Assembly (NCBI GenBank): GCA_005881355.1
Contig: VBDM01000074.1
Coordinates: 1 to 12,809 of the forward strand
Reading direction: 5' to 3'
Origin: Betaproteobacteria bacterium
Lineage (GTDB): Bacteria > Pseudomonadota > Gammaproteobacteria > Burkholderiales > SG8-39
Length of the DNA: 12,809 nt
A program made the translations under genes and the position numbers. The stretch's first letter is position 1. Every line of letters starts with the position of its first letter. The notes below the pieces were generated by a model. The model ran no database searches and was not told where the DNA came from. It saw only the letters and a list, made by a program, of their open reading frames with translations. Shown piece by piece: positions 6,073-12,809 of the stretch.

Positions 6073-7394
6073 ATGTTCGAGAAAGTTCTGATCGCCAACC
6101 GCGGCGAGATTGCCCTACGCATCCAGCGCGCCTGCCGCGACATGGGCATCAAGACCGTGGTAGTGCATTCCGAGGCGGATAGCGACGCCAAGTATGTGAA
6201 GCTCGCCGACGAGTCGGTATGCATCGGGCCGGCAGCCTCCAGTGCCAGCTATCTCAATATCCCAGCCATCATCAGCGCGGCGGAGGTCACCGACGCCGAA
6301 GCGATTCACCCGGGCTACGGATTTCTCTCTGAAAACCCCGACTTCGCCGAACGCGTGGACAAGAGCGGGTTCACGTTTATCGGCCCCACGGCGGAGACCA
6401 TCAGGTTGATGGGTGACAAGATCAGCGCAAAACAGGTCATGGAAAAAGCCGGAGTGCCGTGCGTTCCCGGTTCCGATGGATCGCTCCCGGATGCACCCGA
6501 GGAGGCCCTCAAGATCGCGAGAAAGATCGGTTACCCGGTTATCGTCAAATCGGCGGGCGGGGGCGGCGGACGCGGCATGCGTGTTGTGCACACCGAAGCG
6601 GCTCTCAAGAGCGCGATCAGTATCACGCGGGCCGAAGCCGAAGCGGCATTCGGCAATCCCACCGTATACCTGGAAAAGTATCTCGAGAACCCGCGTCACA
6701 TCGAAGTGCAGGTGCTCGCCGACGGACACAAGAGCGTGATCTATCTCGGCGAGCGGGATTGCTCGATGCAGCGACGTCATCAAAAGGTCATGGAAGAAGC
6801 CCCCGCCCCCGACATCACCCCGAAACTGCGTGCGCGCATCGGCGAGCGCTGCATCGAGGCGTGCCGCAAGATCGGCTACCGAGGAGCCGGCACTTTCGAG
6901 TTCCTCTACGAGGAAGGCGAGTTCTACTTTATCGAGATGAACACGTCGACATCGTTCAGGAGCAGATCCGCGTCGCTGCCGGGGAGCGACTTTCCGTGCG
7001 TCAGAAAGACATCGAATTCCGCGGCCATGCGATCGAATGCCGCATCAACGCCGAGGATCCGTTTCGATTCACGCCATCGCCGGGGCGCATCACCTCCTAC
7101 CACCCGCCCGGGGGGCCGGGCATCCGGGTCGACACGCATATCTACCAGGGCTACGCCGTACCCAGCAACTACGACTCGCTGATCGGCAAGGTCATCGCCT
7201 ACGGGGCAAACCGCGATCAGGCGATTCGGCGCATGCGCATCGCGCTCTCGGAGATGGTGATAGAGGGCATCCAGACCAACATCCCGCTGCACCAGGAGCT
7301 CCTGCTCGACAACCAAGTCATCAGGGGAGGGGTGAACATCCATTACCTTGAGCAGAAGCTCTCCCAGCAGAAGAAACGCGACGCCGCGAAGTAA
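6073..7394 (+). pseudogene. accC: Biotin carboxylase of acetyl-CoA carboxylase, disrupted by a ~43-nt deletion and frameshift
   Basis: ATP-grasp enzyme that carboxylates biotin on AccB. From ATG 6073 the first frame encodes 291 family-matching residues: the N-terminal domain FEKVLIANRGEIALR, the Gly-rich loop GGGGGRGM, QRRHQKVMEEAPAP, and FYFIEMNT ending at T291. After two bases (6946-6947) the homology resumes in another frame at 6948 with DIVQEQIRVAAGERL, includes HAIECRINAED, and runs to TAA 7392-7394. Counting 15 missing codons puts that Arg exactly at E. coli R338, so residues 292-306 are absent (normally R-[IV]-QVEHPVTEM...). The loss includes R292, Q294, V295 and E296 of the active site. 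Read straight on, the first frame ends at 7182 with unrelated sequence. Recoding cannot restore the lost residues. With the gap filled the protein would be 454 residues, close to the usual 449. This is either an assembly error or a true pseudogene. Confidence 0.9.
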
Positions 7395-7404
7395 GGATCG
7401 AGAC

Positions 7405-8280
7405 GTGACGTTGACCGCGCTCGTCCTGGAACTCGACGCCGGGCGCGTCGAGCGCCTTTGCGACGCGCTGTTCGAGGTGGGAGCGCTTTCGGTCACCTTC
7501 GAAGATGCCCGCACAGGTACGGCCGCGGAGGCTCCCTGTGAGCCGGGTGAATCCGCAACATGGCTGCGGGTGAAACTCACGGCTTTGTGGCGGGCTCAAG
7601 ACGACCCCGAAGAACGGCTCCTTCGCGCCTGCGAAACGGCTGAGCTGCCCGTCCCGCCTCACGAGCTGCGAGGCGTCCCCGATGAGGATTGGGTCGCGAA
7701 ATCGCGGGCACAGTTTGGGCCGATCCGCGTATCGGGGCGGCTATGGATAGTGCCTAGCTGGCACGTTCCGCCCGAACCGGACGCCATCAACCTCCTGCTC
7801 GATCCGGGGCTCGCGTTCGGCACCGGCGACCATCCAAGCACTCGCCTGTGCCTGCAGTGGCTCGATCGCACCATTGGGGGAGGCGAGGCCGTTCTCGACT
7901 ACGGCTGCGGTTCCGGTATATTGGCTATCGCCGCGCTGAAGCTCGGAGCGCGCCAGGCAGTCGGCGTCGACATTGATCCCGACGCCGTAGCCGTCGCCCG
8001 CGCCAACGCCAAGCGCAATGGCGTTGAGGCCCGATTTCTAGACGGGCTCTCGCCGCTTACGTTCACGGCAGATGTCGTGGTCGCCAATATCCTTGCGAAT
8101 CCTCTGAAGGTGCTCGCTCCGCTGCTCGCATCGCGCATCAGGCACGGCGGGCGACTCGCGCTCTCGGGGATTCTCCCGGACCAGGCTAGCGAGATCGAGA
8201 AGAGCTACGCTCCCTGGATCAAGTTCGCGCCACGCACCGAGTCCGAAGGCTGGGCGTGTCTGTCGGGGGTGCGACTATGA
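7405..8280 (+). CDS. prmA: Ribosomal protein L11 methyltransferase
   Basis: SAM-dependent enzyme that trimethylates L11 lysines and its N-terminus, acting in the cytoplasm near ribosome assembly. The protein has 291 residues, the usual length. The N-terminal L11-recognition domain (about 1-90) is followed by a linker and the Rossmann methyltransferase domain: AFGTGDHPSTRLCLQWL at 137-153, SAM motif VLDYGCGSG at 163-171, the acidic GVDIDPDA at 187-194, and VVANILANPL at 225-234, a PrmA hallmark. The start is GTG 7405, with AAGGA at 7393-7397; this ribosome site overlaps the accC stop, so the two genes are likely translationally coupled. No ATG fits the conserved N-terminus. The end overlaps the next gene by four bases (ATGA). 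Confidence 0.95.
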   Translation: MTLTALVLELDAGRVERLCDALFEVGALSVTFEDARTGTAAEAPCEPGESATWLRVKLTALWRAQDDPEERLLRACETAELPVPPHELRGVPDEDWVAKSRAQFGPIRVSGRLWIVPSWHVPPEPDAINLLLDPGLAFGTGDHPSTRLCLQWLDRTIGGGEAVLDYGCGSGILAIAALKLGARQAVGVDIDPDAVAVARANAKRNGVEARFLDGLSPLTFTADVVVANILANPLKVLAPLLASRIRHGGRLALSGILPDQASEIEKSYAPWIKFAPRTESEGWACLSGVRL

Positions 8281-9002
8281 GCATGATCACACGCTGTCCG
8301 GCCTGCGCCACCGCGTTTCGCGTTACCGAGTCGCAACTTCGCGCGCGCGCGGGCCAGGTCCGCTGCGGACGCTGTGGTGCTCTGTTCGATGCGCTCGCCG
8401 CGCTGAGCCCGGGGCCGTCCGGCCGTTCTGTCCTGCCGGAGCTCGATGGTCCGCCCGCCTCCACGGCACCCATGCTCTACACCGAGAAGGACGCGGCATT
8501 TGACTTCGGGCCACGGCCGCACCGGCGTTCGAGCTGGCTGTGGTGGTTCGGGACCGCGTTCCTTGTGCTCGCGCTCGCGGGACAAGCGGCCTATCGCTAC
8601 CGCGGCGAGATCGCGGTGCTGCTGCCCGAAGCAAAGCCGCTCGTCCATCGCATCTGCGCCGAGCTCGGCTGCGATGTACCGCTCCCGCGGCGTGCGGAAC
8701 TGCTCGGTATCGAGTCCTCCGACCTTCAGGCCGACAGCACCCTTCCCAGTGTGATGGTCCTGACCGCAACGCTCAGGAACCGGGCCGGTTTCATCCAGGC
8801 GTTTCCGGCTTTGGAGCTGACTCTCACCAATGCCCTGGACCAGACAGTCGCCCGGCGTGTGCTGATGCCTCGGGACTATGCTCCGCAGGGCGCGCGGTCG
8901 GAGCCCGGCTTTGCCGCCGGGGGTGAACTCCAGATCCGGGTCTATATCGAGGCGGCGGCGCTCAAGCCGACCGGCTATCGGCTCTATTTGTTTTATTTGT
9001 AG
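8277..9002 (+). CDS. Zinc-ribbon and DUF3426 single-pass membrane protein
   Basis: A 241-residue protein with an N-terminal zinc ribbon (CPAC at 7-10 and CGRC at 30-33, the MJ0042 type), an acidic/proline-rich spacer, one transmembrane segment at about 86-106 preceded by RPHRR, and a C-terminal DUF3426 domain (108-241) that should lie outside the cytoplasmic membrane if the basic flank stays inside. This architecture follows prmA in many betaproteobacteria; its function is not known to me. A zinc ribbon facing the cytoplasm with an outer DUF3426 domain suggests a sensor or anchor, but that is inference. The start ATG 8277 overlaps the prmA stop in ATGA, typical of translational coupling. ATG 8283 is an alternative that leaves the first Cys in place. 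Confidence 0.87.
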   Translation: MSMITRCPACATAFRVTESQLRARAGQVRCGRCGALFDALAALSPGPSGRSVLPELDGPPASTAPMLYTEKDAAFDFGPRPHRRSSWLWWFGTAFLVLALAGQAAYRYRGEIAVLLPEAKPLVHRICAELGCDVPLPRRAELLGIESSDLQADSTLPSVMVLTATLRNRAGFIQAFPALELTLTNALDQTVARRVLMPRDYAPQGARSEPGFAAGGELQIRVYIEAAALKPTGYRLYLFYL

Positions 9003-9083
9003 GAACATCGGGTCGGGGGCTGCCGCCCGCCGCAAATTCCGTTATGCTTCGCGCTCCCAGCAGCGCGTTGCCAGGAAATCGAC

Positions 9084-9113
9084 CGCGGATGAACGCGGAA
9101 ACGCGCGGATAAA
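9084..9113 (+). repeat. Three 10-bp tandem units of the CGCGGATNAA type
   Basis: In the 186-base gap before the kinase gene are three head-to-tail decamers: CGCGGATGAA, CGCGGAAACG and CGCGGATAAA. The middle one has drifted. They resemble the short GATNAA-type repeats scattered between genes in many environmental bacteria. No flanking inverted repeats or target duplications are visible. The rest of the gap holds nothing I can identify except a pyrimidine tract (9162-9188) directly before the kinase start. Confidence 0.6.
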
Positions 9114-9188
9114 GAGACCCGCGAGATCTTCGCACCGAGCCGTCCTCTCCGCGGACTACGACTTTCGTCTTTCCACTTCTCTCTTTTT

Positions 9189-10121
9189 ATGCGCACCTTG
9201 ATCTGCGGCTCGATCGCGTACGACAACATCATGGTATTCCGCGGCCGTTTCCGGGAGCACATCCTGCCCGAACAGATCCACATCCTGAACGTGTCCTTCC
9301 TCGTTCCCGAGCTGCGGCGAGAGTTCGGCGGTTGCGCCGGCAATATCGCCTACAACCTCAAGCTCCTAGGCACCGATCCACTGATGATGGCCACCGTCGG
9401 CGACGATGCCCTGCTTTATCTTGAGCGACTCGAGCGGCTCGACATCGAGCAGGATTGCGTGCGACAGGTGCCCGATACGCTCACCGCCCAGGCGTTCATC
9501 ACCACCGACCTGGACGACAACCAGATCACGGCCTTCCATCCCGGGGCGATGAATTATTCGCATCTGAACAAAATAACAGCGGAGCTCGGCGCGCACCTGG
9601 CGATCGTTGCGCCCGACGGGCGCGAGGGCATGCTGCAACACGCGCGCGAGCTTGCAGGGCTCCGCATTCCGTTCATGTTCGACCCGGGCCAGGGCCTGCC
9701 GATGTTTTCGGGCGAAGAGCTCCTCACTTTCGTCGAGCAGGCGAGCTATCTCGCTGTCAACGACTACGAAGGCCGGCTCCTCGAGGAGCGCACCGGAAGC
9801 AAGCTCGAAGAGTTTGTGCATCGTCTCAAAGCGCTCATTCTTACCCGGGGCGCGGAAGGGTCTATCATCTACGTGGACGGTCAACGGATCGACATCCCGT
9901 GCGTTAAGGCGACCGAAGTGGTGGATCCCACTGGCTGCGGCGACGCGTATCGCGCCGGCCTTCTCTATGGCATCGCCGCGGGCTTCGATTGGGAAAAGAC
10001 CGGCAGGCTCGCGGCGCTCATGGGAGCGATCAAGATCGCTTCGCGCGGGGGCCAGAACCATAAGGTAAGCCGCGACGAGATCGCGCAGCTGTTTCGCGAA
10101 AATTTCGAGTCCGACCTTTGA
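9189..10121 (+). CDS. PfkB/ribokinase-family carbohydrate (or nucleoside) kinase
   Basis: ATP-dependent sugar or nucleoside kinase of 310 residues, full family length. The N-terminal signature GGCAGNIAYNLKLLG lies at 48-61 after ICGSIAYDNIM, the PfkB-type first strand. TATVGDD-like ATVGDD is at 68-73. The second signature DPTGCGDAYRAGLLYG lies at 246-261, with catalytic base D252 and the anion hole GCGD where GAGD is usual. Betaproteobacterial homologues in this position are labelled adenosine or carbohydrate kinase; the substrate cannot be read from sequence. ATG 9189 has no Shine-Dalgarno and follows a stretch with 25 pyrimidines in 27 bases, but the protein starts exactly at the conserved first strand. 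The stop overlaps the GAGGAG of the following lipoprotein gene, so the two are probably one transcript. Confidence 0.92.
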   Translation: MRTLICGSIAYDNIMVFRGRFREHILPEQIHILNVSFLVPELRREFGGCAGNIAYNLKLLGTDPLMMATVGDDALLYLERLERLDIEQDCVRQVPDTLTAQAFITTDLDDNQITAFHPGAMNYSHLNKITAELGAHLAIVAPDGREGMLQHARELAGLRIPFMFDPGQGLPMFSGEELLTFVEQASYLAVNDYEGRLLEERTGSKLEEFVHRLKALILTRGAEGSIIYVDGQRIDIPCVKATEVVDPTGCGDAYRAGLLYGIAAGFDWEKTGRLAALMGAIKIASRGGQNHKVSRDEIAQLFRENFESDL

Positions 10122-10131
10122 GGAGAACATC

Positions 10132-10590
10132 ATGAAATGGGCAATCCTGGTGGCCACAGCAGTCGCACTACCTCTGGCTCTTGCCGGCTGCTACACCCCT
10201 TCGAGTTCCGGGGCCGTTTACACCCCGGGCCAGACCGGACGCGAGCAAACGGTGCGAATGGGCGCGGTGGAATCGGTGCGCCAGGTCATGATCGAGGGAA
10301 CGCGGGGCGAGATCGGCACGCTCGCGGGGGGAGCCGTGGGTGGCATCGCCGGCAGCGACGTCGGTGGCGGCAAGGGCTCGGGCGTAGGCACGATCCTCGG
10401 CGCGGTGGTCGGCGGGGTGGCGGGCTCGGCCATCGAGCGGGGCGCCACCCAGAAAAAGGGTGTCGAGATCACCGTGCGGCTGGACAACGGCGAGCTGCGC
10501 GCGATCGCGCAGGAAGCCGACGAAGAATTCCGTCCCGGGGAACGGGTGCGTCTCGTGACCGGAGGCGGCAAGACTCGCGTCACTCACTAG
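10132..10590 (+). CDS. Glycine-zipper outer-membrane lipoprotein (17-kDa antigen/SlyB-like)
   Basis: A 152-residue predicted lipoprotein. Residues 1-19 form a signal peptide ending in the lipobox LAGC; Cys20 is the lipidation site and the next residue is Tyr, not Asp, which favours the outer membrane. Residues about 60-100 are a glycine zipper (GTLAGGAVGGIAG, later GTILGAVVGGVAGSA) of the 2TM type, able to form a tight helical hairpin. The C-terminal ~45 residues (VEITVRLDNGELRAIAQEAD, then FRPGERVRLVT) resemble the small beta domain of SlyB/Rickettsia 17-kDa relatives, associated with envelope integrity. The start is ATG 10132, with GAGGAG at 10120-10125 overlapping the kinase stop. A strong terminator follows 19 bases after the stop. 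Confidence 0.87.
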   Translation: MKWAILVATAVALPLALAGCYTPSSSGAVYTPGQTGREQTVRMGAVESVRQVMIEGTRGEIGTLAGGAVGGIAGSDVGGGKGSGVGTILGAVVGGVAGSAIERGATQKKGVEITVRLDNGELRAIAQEADEEFRPGERVRLVTGGGKTRVTH

Positions 10591-10609
10591 AGTTTTCAGC
10601 TCCGGTCCG

Positions 10610-10636
10610 AAAAGGGCGCAGGAACTGCGCCCTTTT
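10610..10636 (+). terminator. Rho-independent terminator after the lipoprotein gene
   Basis: AAAAGGGCGCAG (10610-10621) and CTGCGCCCTTTT (10625-10636) form a perfect 12-bp stem around loop GAA. The four T of the right arm are followed by CGTTT. It closes the kinase-lipoprotein unit. The symmetric A/T ends make it a candidate in both directions, but no minus-strand gene ends here. Confidence 0.9.
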
Positions 10637-10671
10637 CGTTTGTCGCGGCGCGGCTCTTCGCCGCCAACCAG

Positions 10672-10677
10672 TAGAAT
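10672..10677 (+). promoter_or_regulatory. Possible -10 box for the acyltransferase gene
   Basis: TAGAAT (5 of 6 consensus) lies 29 bases before ATG 10707 and just after the terminator, where a new transcript is needed. No good -35 is visible at 16-18 bases; the region there is GC-rich. Confidence 0.38.
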
Positions 10678-10706
10678 GCCGCCTGGTCCGAGAGGAGAAA
10701 TACACG

Positions 10707-11492
10707 ATGGCGGCCAACCGCACGCCGGTTCCGCTGCGCCTGGTTCGCCTGGCGAGGCTTGCGCTGCACCTTGTGCGCGGTCTTGCCATCGCCTGGTTGC
10801 GTTACCCGAAACTCTCCGAGGCCGAGCAGAACGCGCAAAAGCGCCGCTGGTCGAGAACACTGCTCTCGATCCTGTCGGTGTCGGTGCGCGAGCAAAACGC
10901 GCCGAAAAAGCTCCCGGAGCGCTGCATGCTCGCCCTCAATCACATCTCCTGGCTAGACATCTTCGTGATCGACGCGACCTTTCCCGCGACTTTCGTCGCC
11001 AAGTCGGAAGTCCGCAGCTGGCCGGTCGTGGGCTGGTTGTGCACGCTGGTTGGCACTTTGTACATAGAGCGCGGCAAGCGCTCCGCGGCGGTGCGCGCCC
11101 GCCAGGCAGTAGCCGGAGAACTCGAGCGCGGCGCGCTGGTCGCAGTTTGCCCCGAGGGAATAACGACCTTCGGGCGAAGCCTTGAGCGCTTTCACGCGGC
11201 GCTGTTCCAGCCGGCCCTCGACGCGGCGGCCACGCTGCAGCCCGTGGCGCTGCGCTATCTCGACAGCGCGGGCCGGCATACCGATGCCGCCGGCTACGTC
11301 GGCGAAACCTCGTTGCTTGAATCCGTCTGGGCCATCGTCTCGACCCGCCACATGGTAGCGGAACTCCATCTCCTCGCGCCGATTTCGGTGCGCGGCCAGA
11401 CGCGGCGCTCCCTCGCAGAAAAGACCGAAGCCGCTATCGCAGCGGCGCTGGGCGTGCCTGCGCCGCAGAGGATTTCACGAGCGCAGCATTAG
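10707..11492 (+). CDS. PlsC-family lysophospholipid/1-acylglycerol-phosphate acyltransferase
   Basis: Membrane-associated acyltransferase of 261 residues, the usual size. It transfers acyl chains from acyl-ACP or acyl-CoA to a lysophospholipid-type acceptor. Block I is NHISWLD at 78-84, with the catalytic HX4D pair H79/D84. Block II is represented by GTLYIERG at 116-123. Block III is CPEGITTFG at 148-156, where FPEGTT is commoner; the EG pair is kept. A hydrophobic N-terminal stretch (about 10-32, flanked by Arg) likely anchors it to the inner membrane. It resembles the OlsA/NlaB-like branch, but lysophosphatidate versus lyso-ornithine-lipid use cannot be decided, and no olsB gene is seen here. 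ATG 10707 has AGAGGAG at 10691-10697. Its 3' end overlaps apaH on the other strand by 59 bases. Confidence 0.92.
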   Translation: MAANRTPVPLRLVRLARLALHLVRGLAIAWLRYPKLSEAEQNAQKRRWSRTLLSILSVSVREQNAPKKLPERCMLALNHISWLDIFVIDATFPATFVAKSEVRSWPVVGWLCTLVGTLYIERGKRSAAVRARQAVAGELERGALVAVCPEGITTFGRSLERFHAALFQPALDAAATLQPVALRYLDSAGRHTDAAGYVGETSLLESVWAIVSTRHMVAELHLLAPISVRGQTRRSLAEKTEAAIAAALGVPAPQRISRAQH

Positions 11493-12291
11493 CCGCGCAG
11501 GGCACCTGATACACACGCCTGTCTTCCAGGCGAATCGCAGTGAGCTTCCCGCCCCAAACGCACCCTGAATCGAGCGCGAGGAGTTGGGGTGCGACGCGCA
11601 AACCGAGCGCCGACCAATGGCCGCAGATCACCGTGTGGTCCGCGCTTCTCCTGCCCGGCACGTCGAACCACGGCAGATGGCCGGCGGGAGCCTCGGTCGT
11701 CTCGCCTTTGGTGTGGAACTCCATGACTCCGTCGGGCGTGCAGAAGCGCAAGCGGGTCATGGCGTTGACGATCACGCGCAGGCGGTCGATCCCCCGTAAG
11801 CTGTCGCTCCACCGGTCCGGGCGCGAGCCGTAGAGTTGCGCGAGGAATTCCCGGTGCCGGGGTCCGCGCAGTTCCGCCTCGACCTCGCTCGCGAGCGTTT
11901 TCGCGCTGGCGGCGTCCCATTGCGGCAGCAGACCCGCGTGAACCAGCACGTAATCCCCCTCGACGTGAATCATCGGCAGGCGCCGCAGCCAGTCGAGCAA
12001 CTCGTCGCGATCGGGCGCCGCGAGCACCTCTGCGAGCGTGTCGTCTTCGCGTTCCTTGACAACTCCGTGAGCGAGCGCGAGCAGGTGCAAATCGTGATTG
12101 CCGAGCACGGTCCGCGCGCGCGCGCTCAGATCGCGTACGAAACGCAGCGTGGCAAGCGACGCCGGGCCACGGTTGACGAGATCGCCGACGAACCACAGGC
12201 AGTCCTTGTTGCGCTCGAAACCGATCGTTCCGAGCAGTGCCTGGAGCTCTTCAAAGCTGCCCTGAACGTCGCCGATCGCGTAGGTGGCCAT
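11434..12291 (-). CDS. apaH: Bis(5'-nucleosyl)-tetraphosphatase, symmetrical (Ap4A hydrolase)
   Basis: Splits Ap4A to two ADP and can remove Np4-type caps from RNA; a cytoplasmic metallo-phosphoesterase of the PPP fold. The metal-binding blocks are clear: GDVQGS at 7-12 (D8), GDLVNRGP at 36-43 (D37), GNHDLHLLA at 64-72 (N65, H66), then VHAGLLPQWD and, near the C-terminus, CGHWSALGL and ALDSGCVWGGKLTA. The protein has 285 residues from ATG 12291; E. coli ApaH has 280. MATYAIGDVQG at the start matches the family. ATG 12297 would add two residues and TTG 12306 five; none has a good Shine-Dalgarno. The last ~20 residues (Ala-rich) lie in the stretch that overlaps the acyltransferase gene. The often linked ksgA/apaG are not here. 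Confidence 0.95.
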   Translation of the reverse strand: MATYAIGDVQGSFEELQALLGTIGFERNKDCLWFVGDLVNRGPASLATLRFVRDLSARARTVLGNHDLHLLALAHGVVKEREDDTLAEVLAAPDRDELLDWLRRLPMIHVEGDYVLVHAGLLPQWDAASAKTLASEVEAELRGPRHREFLAQLYGSRPDRWSDSLRGIDRLRVIVNAMTRLRFCTPDGVMEFHTKGETTEAPAGHLPWFDVPGRRSADHTVICGHWSALGLRVAPQLLALDSGCVWGGKLTAIRLEDRRVYQVPCAANAALVKSSAAQARPAPLR

Positions 12292-12297
12292 CGCCAT

Positions 12298-12514
12298 AGG
12301 TGCCAAAGAGAGTGTCTTTTACCTGATTTGTGCACTGTCCGCCCGGTGGAATCTCTTCGACTTCACACCCGAAGGTCGGGGCAGCGACTGGCACCTGAAA
12401 CTGAAATACGTGTCGTAGATCCCTCGGTCATTCCTCGGGTCGACGGCCGGAGCCACCGCTCTGCCCGGGCGGCGACAGCGGAACAAAATTATGCTCATCG
12501 CGTTCCTTTCGTGT
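12298..12514. other. Intergenic region between apaH and the DoxX-family gene
   Basis: About 217 bases without a convincing gene. On the plus strand a 44-codon frame (GTG 12284 to TAG 12416-12418) overlaps the start of apaH and ends with a protein-like stretch, RWNLFDFTPEGRG then DWHLKLKYVS; I do not recognise it. CCGCT/AGCGG arms with an inner palindrome GCCCGGGC lie near 12450-12482 and could form a structure downstream of the DoxX-family stop on the minus strand, but there is no T-run. No clear apaH promoter was found. Confidence 0.3.
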
Positions 12515-12809
12515 CTAGAACTCCCTGCCGATTTTCCGGTCGAGTGAATAGCGCCCGCCCCCGCCGATGACGTAGGCGACGCACGCCAGAGTCAACAGCA
12601 AGGCGAATTCATAGCCGCGCGCAGTCCAGAAAAAGCCGTTTTCAAACTGGATGCGAAAGGTGATGACCGCCATTTGGACGGCCAGCGCAAACGCCACCGG
12701 GCGCGTGAAAAGCCCGAGCGCGAGCAGGATCACGCCGAAGAACTCGAGGCACCCCACCGCCCAGGCCCAAACCAGCGGCGGTTCCACGCCGAGCTTCAGT
12801 ATGTTGCCG
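12515..12809 (-). CDS. DoxX-family membrane protein, 5' end beyond the window
   Basis: The C-terminal 97 residues of a DoxX-family integral membrane protein; the frame is open to the right edge, so the start lies outside. It reads GNILKLGVEPPLVW, a membrane segment EFFGVILLALGLF, a second starting VAFALAVQMAVI, the polar loop ENGFFWTARGYE, a third hydrophobic segment LLLTLACVAYVIGG, and the closing GGGRYSLDRKIGREF. The last motif is characteristic of DoxX proteins, which usually have four helices. Relatives have been linked to redox or thiosulfate oxidation in some organisms, but most have no defined role. GTG at 12787 falls within the domain and is not the likely start. Confidence 0.88.
   Translation of the reverse strand, partial: GNILKLGVEPPLVWAWAVGCLEFFGVILLALGLFTRPVAFALAVQMAVITFRIQFENGFFWTARGYEFALLLTLACVAYVIGGGGRYSLDRKIGREF

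Noticed and set aside
6073..7394. Programmed ribosomal frameshift in accC
   Set aside because: There is no slippery heptamer at the junction, and fifteen active-site codons are absent, so recoding would not give a working enzyme.
10137..10706. Upstream extension of the acyltransferase frame back through the lipoprotein gene
   Set aside because: The frame is open by chance in GC-rich DNA, crosses a strong terminator, and a good ribosome site fixes the start at ATG 10707.
12515..12787. Complete 90-residue membrane protein starting at GTG 12787
   Set aside because: The frame stays open and domain-like to the window edge, and DoxX proteins are longer, so this is an internal codon of a truncated gene.

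Overview
The window is GC-rich, densely coding and chromosomal in character. It reads as a betaproteobacterium. The evidence is gene order: aroQ-accB-accC-prmA, then a zinc-ribbon/DUF3426 membrane protein and a PfkB-type kinase, with mpl and an RNB-family ribonuclease nearby. I recall this neighbourhood from Betaproteobacteria. I cannot name a genus.

Left part (1-4053): on the minus strand lie an RNB ribonuclease that runs off the left edge and the murein-recycling ligase gene mpl. Between them, on the opposite strand, sits an intact enolase-superfamily gene of the mandelate racemase subgroup. Between mpl and that gene is a 33-codon tail resembling the C-terminus of a YqiA/YcfP-type hydrolase. 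I infer a former mpl-yqiA-rnb minus-strand run in which most of yqiA was lost and the racemase-type gene was placed in reverse orientation.

Centre (4174-9002): a small nucleotidyltransferase-like gene diverges from mpl. It is followed by the plus-strand block aroQ (shikimate pathway), accB and accC (acetyl-CoA carboxylase), prmA (ribosomal protein L11 methylation) and a DUF3426 protein. Two of these core genes look damaged. accB lacks the last ~14 residues of its biotinyl domain. accC has lost ~43 nt encoding residues 292-306 (part of the active site) and is frameshifted there. These are real pseudogenising deletions or assembly errors, and raw reads are needed to decide.

Right part (9189-12809): a PfkB-family kinase and a glycine-zipper lipoprotein form a short unit ending in a strong intrinsic terminator. 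Then comes a PlsC-type acyltransferase that overlaps, tail to tail, a minus-strand apaH (Ap4A hydrolase). The 3' part of a DoxX-family membrane protein runs off the right edge.

I see no CRISPR array, tRNA, rRNA, insertion sequence, phage or defence module. Most genes are ordinary housekeeping genes. The items worth a second look are the broken accB/accC pair and the rearranged mpl-yqiA-rnb interval; I found no convincing new multi-gene system.
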